A DNA stretch of 64,000 bases, taken from NCBI GenBank assembly GCA_963585895.1, contig OY757907.1, positions 107,568,512 through 107,632,511 of the forward strand, read 5' to 3'. The notes under the pieces are model-generated. The model saw only the letters and a program-made list of their open reading frames with translations. It searched no databases and had not been told where the DNA came from. Origin of the DNA: Sepioteuthis lessoniana (Eukaryota > Mollusca > Cephalopoda > Myopsida > Loliginidae). Made by a program: the position numbers and the translations under genes. How positions within the stretch are numbered: the stretch's first letter is position 1; each line of letters starts with the position of its first letter. Shown one piece after another: positions 32,917-43,947 of this stretch.

Positions 32917-33038
32917 GTCATCTACAGACAGACCTATTTTCTTCTATCAGAACTCTTCAGTGTGGCTAAACAGGCTAGATTCCCAAACAGTGTGGCTAAA
33001 CAGGCTAGATTCCGCTTAACGACTACCGAGAGCTCAAT

Positions 33039-33082
<44 letters not shown>
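32917..33082 (-). repeat. SINE-E tail fragment with internal duplication, then (GA)n
   Basis: ATTGTCATCTACAGACAGAC restarts the SINE-E tail. AACAGTGTGGCTAAACAGGC plus TAGATTCC then appears twice in tandem, followed by a short CGACTACCGAGAGCTCAATT from the 5' module and about 48 bases of (GA)n. It looks like a deleted second copy fused to the first. Confidence 0.75.
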
Positions 33083-33085
<3 letters not shown>

Positions 33086-33224
33086 ATAGATATTTGTATA
33101 TGGATAATATTATGTATTGATAGATACATAAGGTTATGCATATATGTATGATATGATAAATATCTATATGATATTTAATACGTATCAACGTTATGTATAT
33201 ATGTATTATATTATGTGTATAATG

Positions 33225-33462
33225 TTTGACGGGGCATTCAGTATAGTGGTTATTAACACATTATCTAAGAAAATTGATCTGGTGAATTGAGTTCAATTCC
33301 GGGCCGAAGCTATTTACATTTCACTTTATGCTAATGTCCACAGGAAAGGCATGAATGCATCTGTTATCCTTTCAGCTATGAGTAAATATTAGAGCAGACT
33401 GGGTTCTTTCGTCTTGTTTAGGTAACCAGTTAAGAAGAAGGAAAACTCTGAATTCAAATCAG
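33225..33462 (+). repeat. SINE-C copy with readable tRNA-like head
   Basis: GGGCATTCAGTATAGTGGTT (A-box region) and GAGTTCAATTCCGGGC (B-box) form the head. CAGGAAAGGCATGAATGCAT, CTATGAGTAAATATTAGAGC and AAGGAAAACTCTGAATTCAA form the body. It ends at a (TA)n tract near 33464. Confidence 0.8.
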
Positions 33463-34199
33463 TCATATATATATATATATATATATATAATGTTTATTTT
33501 GTTATTTGGTGCTATACTTATAAAATGAATTGATATGTTATTTGATGATTTTTTTTTAAATGAATGATGATTATATCATTTTAAGTAATAAATATGATTG
33601 GAGTGGATGAATTGCTTGTTTGTCTCTTCCTTCTGTCAGTCAATCCAATTCGATATAGGCAAACTAGATTTGTTAAAACAGTCTATCATAAGATGAGAAG
33701 TGCTTTATTGACTGAGCACACATGGTATTGACTGACTCATTTCAGCTTGGGTTTTTCTTTTCCCCTATTCATGTTGTTCTAGTATTTTATTTAGTAAGAA
33801 TCCTCTCTAAGACTCAGTGATCAATACAGGTAATATATATCCTTATTTTCAGTATCAGAATAAGGCCTTTCATCTGAAAGACATGATGAGTTGTGGGTCT
33901 TTCTATGCTGTCCTATGATGTCTTAACAGTGGTAAGGCTCATTACTCCCCAGGGATGGTCTGGGTTCTGCAGTGGAGTAGGAAAAGAGATTATAGGATGG
34001 GAATATATATATATATATATATAATTTATCAAGATTGAAGCTGTATTTACCAATACAGAAATAAACAATGATTAAAACATTAATTTTCTTAAAGATAGTT
34101 CGTTTAACTGAAGCTGTATATACCAAGACAGAAATGAACAATGTATGAAATGTTAATTTTCTTGAAAATAGTTCTCTTGGCATTTTACTTATTTCACTA

Positions 34200-35595
34200 T
34201 GTTTTCCATAAATCCAAAGACCTATGAAATTCTTTGTTTGATAAGGTATGAAGCTGCACCATTGTATTTTTTAAATGTTAGCCTGGAGATAACTTTTCAG
34301 CTTAAGAAACCAGAAAAGGTCATATGATTCTGAGTTTGGTGCTGCACTTGTACAATCTTGTGTTTCACCATAAACTACTTCATAATTTTTTTTCAAATTG
34401 GTATAGATTGCTGTCACTTTCTTGATATTATCACTTTTTATATAAGTTTCTCAGATGTCTTCACTTACATTTTAAAATTAAGAAATTTGAACTTTCAAAT
34501 ATTGAACTTTTTTAATCACACAGAAGTAAATCCCTTGATATAGTAAAAGCAATAAGGTACTCATCATCGCATAGGGATTCTAACAAACTTTCAATTGGCT
34601 GACAAGGATACAAGCCATAACTAGGTCCAGTCACTGGGGGCATAATGCAGAATGGTGGACATTTTTCTATCACCATATCCACACAGAAATCCGTATATAT
34701 TATTAACAATAAGCATTTACTGCTAATGTGAATTATTACAAAGAAAAGGAATCATATATTGATAGATTGATTTTAATATTATGTCAACCCATCTAAGGTT
34801 ATTTTATGACCAGAGGTTAGGGAATTGTGTTCATTGTACATTTGCATTATTTGTAAAATTGTTTCTTAAGAGTTTTTTGCACCAACTTATAAGATATCAA
34901 GTATTTCAATCAAATAAAAATAATGTGCCCACAGTTATATGGTTTCAAGTATTCCTATTTAATACTAATGATTATATGGTCTCAAGTAATTGTTTCTTTT
35001 TCATAATTTTCATTTATTTGCACACAGTTACATGGTTTCAAATAACTAAAAATAATCATTATTAAACACTTATAGCTTCAAGTTACTATTGCTAATAAAA
35101 AATAATTTACAATTATACGGCATCAATAACCTTTTAACAGAACAGTGGAGGAGTTGGTAAATATGATAATGTTAAGCTTTACCTACATTGGCTGGTTTTG
35201 AATTTGGTACTATGAAGTGCAAAACTTAAAATATTACATATAAGAATGTGATAAGTCTGAAATGGTTTATCTGCAATTTTATTACCATCAATTTACCATC
35301 CCCAAAATCTTGAGAACTAGTTCATCATTTTAAGTTCAGTATATATCCTGCAGTCATTTCTGTTCCGTAATATTACAAACCCTTCCCAAGAATATCATTA
35401 AAACTCATAAACTTTACTTGTCTCATATCATAACTATAACTGAACTAATGTGAGAAATTTCATCTGATATTCTCTGTTATTCTATCACAGTAAATATGTG
35501 TGTTAAAAAATAAATTAAAATCATAAAACATTATGTGTACACTCACGTATGTTTATCGCATCTATGTATATACATTCATCACATATGCATATCTA

Positions 35596-35661
<66 letters not shown>

Positions 35662-35990
35662 GAACTGTGTGAATTTTTCTGTATTTTATTTATTTCATTT
35701 TCTATATCCAAATTCATCATTAACCTTATCAGTGCATTTAGTGTGAAATATCATCGCATAGATCAAATATACAATGTAAATTTCAACTGAATATGCAGAA
35801 CGCAATAGCCATTGATGTACACACACACACACACATGAACAAACAATATATTTCAAGTATAAAAAAATAAGATACCTTAGATCATTTGTCCAACATTATA
35901 AATTTGCTTGGAAAGCAAAATAAATATTTGATGTATGCTAAAATATACATAAGAGTTTGCGGCCTAATTATTATATATATGCGTTATAAT
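34200..35990. other. Mostly unrecognised AT-rich DNA
   Basis: Contains short repeated phrases around 34920-35045 (ATATGGTTTCAAGTATTCC, TATGGTCTCAAGTAATTG, CATGGTTTCAAATAACT), about 45-60 bp apart on the + strand, which resemble the reverse of Family A tandem segments. (CT)n/(TA)n lies at 35597-35660. A 65-codon minus frame at 34512-34709 has mixed composition but no recognised motif. No gene is supported. Confidence 0.45.
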
Positions 35991-35999
35991 TCTTGAGTT

Positions 36000-36146
36000 G
36001 ACATATGTCACTGAAATGGCTGAGCAGTTAGATACCATGTCTAGCATAAAGTTAGGTGGTTTCAATCCCAGCTTGAAGCGTCCTGCATGTCTAGCCACAC
36101 TGAAAAGTTGTGATACAACAAAACAGTCTGTCTGTGGATGACAAAA
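36000..36146 (+). repeat. SINE-E copy, tRNA-like part and tail
   Basis: AATGGCTGAGCAGTTAGATA (A-box-like), GGTTTCAATCCCAGC (B-box), CTAGCCACACTGAAAAGTTG and ACAGTCTGTCTGTGGATGAC before a short TA run. The extra 5' module is absent. Confidence 0.8.
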
Positions 36147-36720
36147 TATATAATGATCTGTGTGAATTTTTCTGTATTTTATTTATTTTATTTTCTATAT
36201 TTTTTCTCATTTTGATACAAACAGATGAATAAAATTAAATACGGGATCTTGACTGATTCAATTCAATTATGTGATATGGTGATAAGCAAGCAAGTGACAT
36301 ATCCATTATACCATCAGTCTGTTACTTGAGCACTACTTTAAAATGAAGTTTTACATATATTGGTGTAAGTAGGTTGCTAGGGGTTTTATTTAAAACATCA
36401 TACATGTTTTTGAGTATAGGTTGCTAGGGATTGTGGGAATGTTTTTATTAAGCATTATTAGGTCAATGAATGAAACTTGCTAAGATAAGTCAAAGTTAAT
36501 TTAATGATAACAACATATCTCCTCATTTCCTCCAAAAATTATAGGCTATATGCCCAAATATGGATGTAAAGAGCATTTATATTGACATAAAACTATAGTA
36601 AATTATAAAATTAGCTTGCCAAGTTAACTAGATTGCACAGATACTTCCCAGATCCTAGGTAGAAGTGCTGGTCTGTGCATGAATAATTTCATCATTTTTA
36701 ACTGGTAATATGCAATTCTG

Positions 36721-36756
<36 letters not shown>

Positions 36757-36761
<5 letters not shown>

Positions 36762-37023
36762 AAAAAGTAAAGTTGGCGACCATAGTTGAGGGTGACCCGA
36801 AGACTCCTCTTTCAATAGCTACAGCAACAAGGTGTAGGGAAGGGCACTTCTCCATTCCCTGGATTGCTCCATTTTACCCTTGATGCATACCTTATAATGG
36901 TGAGTGTTAAGCAAGGTGGCATCAAGAACCATTTTTTGAGTCGTTGGTATGACTTAACCTGGGATTGAACCACAGTCTCCCGGACCATTGTTGAACACTC
37001 TAACCATTATTCCAATGGCCGAG

Positions 37024-37024
<1 letters not shown>
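36757..37024 (-). repeat. SINE-D copy between two (TA)n tracts
   Basis: + strand AAAGTAAAGTTGGCGACCAT, GAGGGTGACCCGAAGACTCC, CTGGATTGCTCCATTTTACC, AACCTGGGATTGAACCACAG and a head ending TTATTCCAATGGCCGAG. On its own strand the head has AATGGTTAGAGTG and GGTTCAATCCCAGG, good A- and B-box candidates. Confidence 0.88.
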
Positions 37025-37061
<37 letters not shown>

Positions 37062-37079
37062 AAGTAAATTTAATAGTAT

Positions 37080-37415
37080 GAAGAAAATAGAAAAACAAAG
37101 TATTCCAAATGTGATGAATTTGTTATGATGGAAAGTCAACATTAAAATGTTTCAATTTTAATAAACCTTCATCAGGACTTTAAGAAAAATGTTGCTTGAA
37201 CACCGATGGATGATTTTGTTTCAAATATTTTGATTTTTCTTATCTTTTATATTTTTATTTAAAACATTTTAATAAAAACATCCATCATTATTCAAACAAC
37301 ATTTTTCACCACCTTAAAATCTTGAATGTTTATTAAAACTGAAATGTTTTAACATTGACTTTGCATCATAATAAATTCCCCATATTTGGAATACTTTGTT
37401 TTTCTATTTATTTTA
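37080..37415. repeat. Long inverted repeat (foldback), arms ~150 bp
   Basis: The left arm from 37086 (AATAGAAAAACAAAGTATTC) pairs with the right arm ending near 37412. Inner shared blocks are AATTTGTTATGATGG / AATTTATTATGATGC, AAATGTTTCAATTTTAATAA and GATGGATG. The loop is near 37230-37255. Identity is imperfect (roughly four in five by eye). A second, smaller palindrome (TTTATTTTATCATATATATA) follows at 37408-37450. Confidence 0.75.
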
Positions 37416-37576
37416 TCATATATATATACATATATATGATAAAATAAATGGTTTTATTTTTTTAATAAATATTGTTCATCTTAAGCCAGAAAAATGTCCA
37501 CATATTAAGCAGTAATTTGGAATAAAACCTAAAATAGAGTTTGCTCAACTTCTCCTGTCAGTCTCATAATTATATC

Positions 37577-37845
37577 CTTACAGACATGGGCATAATGGTT
37601 AGAGTGTTCGCGAATGGCCTGGGAAACCTGGGCTCAATCCCAGGTCGATTCATACCAAAGACTCAAAAAATGGTACTTGATTCTCCTGGCTTAACACTCT
37701 GCATTATAAGGTACAGATCAAGGGTAAAGTGGAGCAGTCTAGAGAAAGAAGTACCACCCTCCTCTACACCTTAGTGTAATAGCAATTGAAAAGGGAGCCT
37801 CTGGGTTACCCTTGACCATGGTTGCCATCTTTACTTTCTATTTTG
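37577..37845 (+). repeat. SINE-D copy
   Basis: Head GGGCATAATGGTTAGAGTGT (A-box) and GGGCTCAATCCCAGG (B-box); body CATACCAAAGACTCAAAAAA, GATCAAGGGTAAAGTGGAGC and CTACACCTTAGTG; end GTTGCCATCTTTACTTTC. Confidence 0.88.
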
Positions 37846-37954
37846 GGAAAAGTTTTCATATGAAGCATGGGAGTAGGATGGATGAAGAAGGACTAATAAA
37901 AAAATTATTCTAATTATTCAAAAACAATTTTTTCTCACCCAATATATATATATA

Positions 37955-38171
37955 TATATTCAAGAGTCATTCAAAATGTTCTAAGGCTCATCCAGCTTTT
38001 AGATTAATCATACACGTCTCACCTTTATATGGGTATCAACAGCACAAAAATTAAAATGAGAAATCTAAATTAATTTTCTGGATTTATATGAAGTTTTAGT
38101 GTGTTGCCACAGCAAAAATGTTCAGCTATGGCCTTTTTTGCTAGGTGAGGTTGAAGATTTTTTGAACAGCC

Positions 38172-38185
<14 letters not shown>
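37955..38185. mobile_element. Mariner-derived MITE
   Basis: The left end AGAGTCATTCAAAATGTTCT and the right end, read inverted, GAGGGCTGTTCAAAAAATCT form imperfect terminal repeats between (TA)n tracts. The inner right part (TGTTGCCACAGCAAAAATGT, TCAGCTATGGCC) matches the 5' end of the mariner at 61545-62725 (TGTTGTCACAACAAAAATAT, TAAGCTATGGCT). It is probably a ~230-bp deletion derivative of that family. Confidence 0.65.
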
Positions 38186-38206
<21 letters not shown>

Positions 38207-38656
38207 TTCTTAAATCTTAGCAATTGGATATTAGTTTTTTGATCATAATAGAAAATATGATTATTTTCAAATTTCGGTCACATGCAAAATAAAAATCTAA
38301 ACCTTTGAAAAATTCTTGGTTTGTCAAAGAATGAAGTGTCATAGCACCATGAAACTTGCATAATAAGAAATGAAATAAAATGTATCTTTTACTTAATGTT
38401 TAATGAAAACAAAAACAACTAAATAGAAGGAAAGATCTTTCCCTAAATGATAAACAAGTGTATTGTTCTGAAATAATAGTCCTGAGAAATTTCTTCAACT
38501 TGATCCATTTGTGTTTTTTGGCATTAGGTGATGTCATCTAAATAAGTAAATCTACCTTCCAGTTCCTTTTCTTGAATAAAATAATCCATAATTCATTGAA
38601 ATCACACAACCCCATTTGTAACACCTAAAAGAATTCTGGTCAACTGATAAAGATTT

Positions 38657-38900
38657 TGGGGGGTGTCCTCGTGGTGTAATGGTTAAAGCGGTGGACTGCG
38701 GAATCGTAGGAGGTGAGTTTGTACTCCAGTCACGCTTTTACGTTCACTTTCAGGCAAATGCCCTTGGAAAAGGTATGAAGCCCCTTATCCTCCCAGCTAT
38801 GGGTTAAATAGCACCACTACTGTTCTTCTAGGAGAATGGCTTTGACATTAAATAACCTAAAAAGAGTTGATATGCCATTAAGCAAAGAAACCAACCAAAC
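38657..38900 (+). repeat. SINE-B reference copy with 13-bp target duplication
   Basis: CTGATAAAGATTT flanks it at 38644-38656 and 38901-38913. The head GGTGTCCTCGTGGTGTAATG and GGTTAAAGCGG resembles a tRNA 5' half; GAGTTTGTACTCCAG stands in the B-box position. The body has CCTTGGAAAAGGTATGAAGC and CCCAGCTATGGGTTAAATAG. The tail is TTTGACATTAAATAACC, GAGTTGATATGCCATTAAGC and a CCAA run, the same module that ends Family A. Total 244 bp. Confidence 0.93.
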
Positions 38901-39063
38901 CTGATAAAGATTTCTCTATGCGTCAAATACAATGTCGGGCTTTTCTTGCTCCCAGACAGGCACTTAGTTGTAGGTACTGCAAAGATCACTGGTACTGAAA
39001 ACACAATAGCAGATAATAGTATTTACAGTTTAGTTAACATGTGGAAGAGAATTGTTATCAGTG

Positions 39064-40445
39064 TTAGTCTATTCTTTTCTGAATAGTTGATTGCAAACCT
39101 TGTTTTTCTTGAATTGTCTTTAATACAAACTCCTTGTGCTCACCATGGTTAATTTGCAGGTTCTGTAATGCTGTCCTCAAGGATTCTTTGGATTTCTTGT
39201 CTTGTAAATTTATGATCAATGTAAGAATACTTCCTTGACTTAGCAGCATTTGTGAGACATTCTGGTATTGGATTTGCAAGCAATGCTGGTGGTTGAACAG
39301 AAAGAGTTCTAAGGCCACATATGACAAGAGGAGATAATTTTCCACCCTATGACAAGGCTTTTGGAAGCCTTGTCTCAAGACCATGTCTTCACAACAGTTC
39401 AATAGTATCCCCAAGCAAATTTTGTTATGTCTATTCTCTTGAATTGTTTCATGGTAATGTCCATTTATTACAGCTAAAGGTAAAGCTGATATCATTGAAA
39501 TAGTAACGTTTGAATGGTATTGTTACAATGAGCAGTATTCAACCACTTTAGGATGGATATAGCTTTCATAGCTACGACTGTCTATAAGACCATCAATCTC
39601 CCTACCATTTAAAGAACCTTTTGTAATTGCCTTAGATAATGAACTTGGGGCAGCGGCCTATACATTGTCAGCTGATAAAGATGAGGCACCTAGAGAAACA
39701 CCAGATTGACAAACACATTCATTGTGTCCTACCTTTGTACACTTTCAACTGGTTGCTTCAGTTGCTAGGCTCTTAAAAAGAAGTATTTGCCTTTTTTAAA
39801 AGAAGCAGAACTTGTAGATTGCAGATTTGTATTTTGTTCAGTTTCCAAGTTAGGCATAGTAAAAGTTAGAGGTTGTGGTACCAGATCAGATCTATACATG
39901 TCTGAATTGGGTGGGGGGCTATTTCTAATGTTCTTGACTGATTAAACATGGTTGCTAAGTCAATTCTTTTTTTTTTTTAACAACTGTTGTCAGATAAATG
40001 ATAAATATAATCCAACACTGAAAGCACCCCAACTGTATTCGTCCTGATGCTGTATCACAGTCACTGTCTAAAGTCTGCATTTCCTGCTTAAATCTTTCAG
40101 AGCTTTAAAATATTCATCCAAAGACTCTCCCATTTGCTGATGATGGCTGACCAAATGATGTCACAAAGAAACTTGATGTTGGGGCTTAAACTGTGACAGT
40201 GACACATTAATGGTTTCTTTGTAGATGGCACATTCCAAAATTGAGTGGTGGACAGAAAATTTGTAAGCTTGATTTGTCAACATCTCTGGTGTGAATAGTA
40301 GAATGTTCTAGAAAGTTCTAAACCAGTGTTCTCATTTCTATTCAGACCATTCTCAGTTAGGGTCACAGACAAGTCTTTCTTGTCTCAGAAACCATTTCAT
40401 GATTCTTGAAAACGTCTGTCATGGGTTCAACATAAAGGGTGTCTG
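39064..40445 (-). mobile_element. Gypsy-like (Ty3) LTR retroelement fossil, gag to protease region
   Basis: Read on the minus strand, 39960-40445 resembles in pieces the capsid part of mollusc Gypsy-type gag (a block like QMGESLDEYFKALKDLS is visible), and the following stretch to 39064 resembles the region around and after the protease. No LTRs, integrase or RNase H were seen next to it. A 143-codon stretch remains open at 39064-39495. The copy is clearly broken, with several breaks, truncated at both ends, and looks old. Family assignment is by eye. Confidence 0.6.
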
Positions 40446-40517
40446 AAGTTTTTTTTTTGTATCAATAGATTGTTAACAAGAAAAGAAATCAAATGTACTT
40501 TGAATTTCAGGTTTTAT

Positions 40518-40801
40518 CACATTTACCCAACCCCTCTGCTCTGGCAGGATATGACACAAGGTCAATTTTTTTTAAGCTGAGTTTAACAGGTTTGAAGTCA
40601 GAGTTTTCCTTCTCCTAGACTAGTTGCCTCACCAAAGCTGAAGAACTTAGTCTGCCCATAGCTGAAGGGAGAATAATCGGATTCATACCTTTCCCAAGGG
40701 TATTAGTGCTATGTGAAATGCAATCAGACTCGTCCAGGAATTAAACTCGTGTTGCCGTGTCCATTTCCTACGACAATAACCATTACACCACGGACACTTC
40801 C
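40518..40801 (-). repeat. SINE-C reference copy with 15-bp target duplication
   Basis: AATTTCAGGTTTTAT lies at 40503-40517 and 40802-40816, so the insert is exactly 284 bp. On its own strand the head is GTGTCCGTGGTGTAATGGTT (A-box) with GAGTTTAATTCCTGG (B-box). The body includes CCCTTGGGAAAGGTATGAAT and AGGAGAAGGAAAACTCTGAC. The end is TTGACCTTGTGTCATATCCT, a GAGGGGTTGGG motif and AAATGTG. It is clearly retroposed. Confidence 0.95.
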
Positions 40802-40994
40802 AATTTCAGGTTTTATTGACATATAAACTAAGTCAACTCAACAGAAGGTAAGTCCATTCCTAAAATAATTAGCAAAAGTAGGGTCGAGAAATAACAGTCC
40901 TTCCCAAATAGAATTTTATATATATATATATATATATTATAAAAGTGTTGGTTGTCACTAAATCACTTTGTGGGTTTGTAGTGAACCAAGTGCA

Positions 40995-42306
40995 ATATCA
41001 TCATCATCATCATGTCGTGCCGCCAGCACGGATATCCCTGACCCTCTCTCGCCACTTCTCCCTGTCATTCATTGCTTTTGGCAGGTCTTCAAGGTTACAT
41101 CCCATATCTTCACATAGCTGCTGTATGCATGTTCGAGCTGGTCGTCCTGCTTTTTCTTGGCCATATGCAGGTGTCCATAGGAGTACATCACTAATGAGTT
41201 CGTCCTTGCTTCTCCAGCAGTGTCCTGTGTGTCTGGTTCATCTAATTTGTATAGTTTTTGTGATTGGAGGCAAGTGGCCGTATAGTTGGTGTCTTGTGGG
41301 GTGTTGTCGCCAGGACTTGTTCAATATTGCTCTCAACATTCTTGTGTAATTGCCGTCTAGTATCTTCTTCAGCCGTTTAGTTAGCATCCAAGTAGTGCAT
41401 CCATATAGCAGTATCGATACAACTGCTGCCTGGAAGAAACTGCGTTTCATTTTATCGGTCAGGTCTGATTCCCATATGATCGAGAGCCTATTGATAGCTG
41501 TCCATGCTTTCGTTAGTCGTGTGTCAATGTCTTTTTCGGTTTATGAGATGCTACTTCCTAGGTAGGTGAATTTGTCTAGTTTCAGAGAGGTTCCGTCTAG
41601 TGTGGTAATGTCGCCTGTTTGGTTGTAACACATATATTCAGTTTTGTGTGTATTGACATGGAGGCCAATGCCTGCGGCAGCTCGTTCCAAACTATGCACT
41701 AGTGTCTCGGCTTGGTTAGGCGTATTCGCCAGTAACGCTATGTCATCGGCGTAGTCGGCATCGGTAATTGTTTTTGCGGGGTACCTTCTGCTTCTTTTCT
41801 TCATCAACTCGAAGCCATTTTCTCTGATTTTGTTCTAAGCATGTAGTCTAGACAGATGATAAAGAGGTACGGGGTTAGTGTGTCTCCTTGTAGTACTCCT
41901 GCAACAATGTCGAAGTATTCTGTGTCTCCGTCTGGTGATCGTACTTTCACTTTGGTGTTTCTGTAGAGAATCATTATTGCTGCTACGGTTTCTTTTGGTA
42001 GGCCGTATGCTAGTAAGATTTGTTTCATCTTCCCTCTGTGTATGGAATCGAAGAGCTTGGTGAAATCGACAAATAGTAATGTCGCCTCTAGGTTTTTGCC
42101 CGAATGCCTTCAAGGATTCTATGGATGGTCAATATTTGTGAGGTTGTGTATCTATTTCTCTGGAAGCCATTTTGGTTTTTCCTAAGGATGTTGTCTATTT
42201 TAGGTTCTATGCGGTTTCGTAGTAGGGCATTGTAGATTTTGGCTGCTATGGATGTAAGTGTTATACCTCGGTAGTTCTTGGCTAATCCGAGGTCGCCCTT
42301 TTTAGG

Positions 42307-42307
<1 letters not shown>
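40995..42307 (-). mobile_element. RTE-like LINE, longest reverse transcriptase copy
   Basis: Minus strand, 5' to 3': FPKKGDLGLAKNYRGITLTS and NQNGFQRNRYTTSQILTIHR (42088-42300); KETVAAIMILYRNTKVKVRS and GVLQGDTLTPYLFIICLDYM (41804-42028); the catalytic box DADYADDIALLANTPNQAET (41750 region); MKRSFFQAAVVSILLYGCTT, LDGNYTRML and SWRQHPTRHQLYGHLPPITK (41238-41450); then the C-terminus, ending in (CAT)n at 40999-41013. Frames shift between these pieces, and the endonuclease half is missing because the copy is cut at a (TA)n tract at 42308. RTE-type is inferred from the domain order, lack of RNase H and the trinucleotide tail. Confidence 0.93.
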
Positions 42308-42336
<29 letters not shown>

Positions 42337-42339
<3 letters not shown>

Positions 42340-42549
42340 TAGGTATGTAAGTAGGCCAACCATAGTCGAGGATGACCTGAAGGGCCCTTGGATTGTTCCA
42401 CTTACCCTTGATCAGTATCTTAAAATGCTGAGTGTTAAGCAAGGAGGCATCAAGTACCATTTTTTGAGTCTTTGGTATGACTTCACCTGGGATTGACCCC
42501 TGTCTGCCCAACCATTGGTGAACACTCAAACCATTATGGTAGGTGGTCT

Positions 42550-42551
<2 letters not shown>
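42337..42551 (-). repeat. SINE-D copy between two (TA)n tracts
   Basis: + strand AGGCCAACCATAGTCGAGGA, GGATTGTTCCACTTACCC, AGTGTTAAGCAAGGAGGCAT, CATTTTTTGAGTCTTTGGTA, CACCTGGGATTGACCCC and a head near TTATGGTAGGTGG. Shorter than other copies, lacking the CTACTACACC segment. Confidence 0.85.
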
Positions 42552-42579
<28 letters not shown>

Positions 42580-42585
<6 letters not shown>

Positions 42586-42830
42586 CAGTAAGGCTGTCCA
42601 AATAGAGGAGAATAAATATGGAATTAGTCAGGTAGAATTTCTATTTCCCAATGCATACTATTCAATATATTCCCCCTGAACTTCCACACACTAGGCACAC
42701 TACTTAACAAGTTTCTGAAACTTTCCCAATGAAACAAAAGAAAGATTGAGCTCATTTTGGTGAGGATCAGAACATTTAAGCACATCTTGGTACAATTTTA
42801 GGGAAGCTGGTAATGTTAATTTATATTATC
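42580..42830 (-). mobile_element. Mariner transposase C-terminal relic
   Basis: At 42665-42740 the minus strand reads GKFQKLVK, stop, CA, stop, CVEVQGEYIE, matching the usual mariner C-terminus. A TIR-like AAGGCTGTCCAAATAG lies at about 42588-42603 next to (TA)n. The rest of the element is not visible. Confidence 0.55.
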
Positions 42831-42839
42831 AACTAGTTT

Positions 42840-43540
42840 TCTTAAAATTTCTGTTTCACAAGTTGATTTCATCTTTTCTCATAATTTTTTGAAATTTATT
42901 TTGATCAAAACATTAGAAATACCAAAATCTTGGAAAAGACAAATCCTTAATATAAGGTCAAGTAAAAAAATTAACCAAAAGTCAGAAGAACTGAGAAAAC
43001 GAATAAAAATTTTTTTCAAAGATTTAAAACTAAAAGTGTGAAGTTGCTGTTAAATATCCTAGTGGAATCAATAAGGTTTGAATTTTTCACACAAAGAAGA
43101 GTAAGCTGCTTATCTCAGGGATCTTAGGTAAATTTCCAACTCTTAAATTTTTTTTATTTAGCTTATAATAAAAGAGGTTAGAGGTTTATAAAGTAAAATC
43201 TATTATTCTTTCTCACTGAACAGCACTAGCTTTACTCTCTTTCTCTCTCTCTCTCTCTTGCGTTTCTCACATTTTTTAAATGTTGTTTGAATTTCTCTAT
43301 ATATTTATCAAGTTACACTGCATTTTATGTATTTTTTAATCAAGAGTTTGACTCTTTTGTTCAAGGTTAACCTTCATCTTGACCTTTCAGTTTTGAGATG
43401 CTGGAACAGATTTGATTTAATTTATAAATTTTTGCTTTTAACTCAAACCAGATCTTACCTGACATATAATTTTACAGTATCTTCCATTTATTTTTTTCTA
43501 GTATTTTTAAAAAAATTCTTTATTGTAAGTAAAGTAACTG
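42840..43540. other. No recognisable gene
   Basis: AT-rich with a (CT)n run at about 43235-43258. A 75-codon plus-strand frame at 43327-43554 is hydrophobic but of low-complexity AT composition. Confidence 0.45.
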
Positions 43541-43544
43541 AGGC

Positions 43545-43800
43545 TGGAGAATAGTCTTTTTAAGCTGAGTAAAGCTGGTTTGAATTCAGAGCTTTCCTTC
43601 TTCTAGACTGGTTGTCAAACCAAAGCTAAAAAAAAACTTGGTCTGCTCCACTATTTACCTCATAGCTGGGTGGAAAATAGATGGATTCATACCTTTCCCA
43701 AGGGTATGATCTCAAAGTGAAATGCCGACAGCCTTGGCTAAGATTTGAACTTGAATCATTGATTTTATTTCCAATGATGATAATTACTATGTTAAGCAAG
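43545..43800 (-). repeat. SINE-C copy
   Basis: + strand: TTTTTAAGCTGAGTAAAGCT, AGAGCTTTCCTTCTTCTAGA, CTTGGTCTGCTCCACTATTT, GGATTCATACCTTTCCCAAG and TTTCCAATGATGATAATTAC. The tRNA-like head is worn. Confidence 0.8.
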
Positions 43801-43947
43801 CCTCCATATGTATAAATGATCCATATACATATTCACATTAATTTATTGTAATGGGTAGAAATATCCAGGATCGGTAGATTTCTTATAGGTTTTCTGCCTG
43901 CTTTTTCAAATGTAGTTTTGAATTTTAGTTATTTTGTGACATCACAG

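Noticed and set aside
34512-34709. Possible host exon (65 codons, minus; mixed composition with CPPFCIMPPVTGPSYGLYPC)
   Set aside because: Protein-like by eye, but no family recognised and no partner exon. Kept only as a search query suggestion.
38657-38735. tRNA gene
   Set aside because: Head of SINE-B; target duplication and tail show it is a retroposon.
39064-39495. Host gene of 143 codons
   Set aside because: It lies in a stretch resembling a Gypsy-type gag/protease fossil and is better explained by that.
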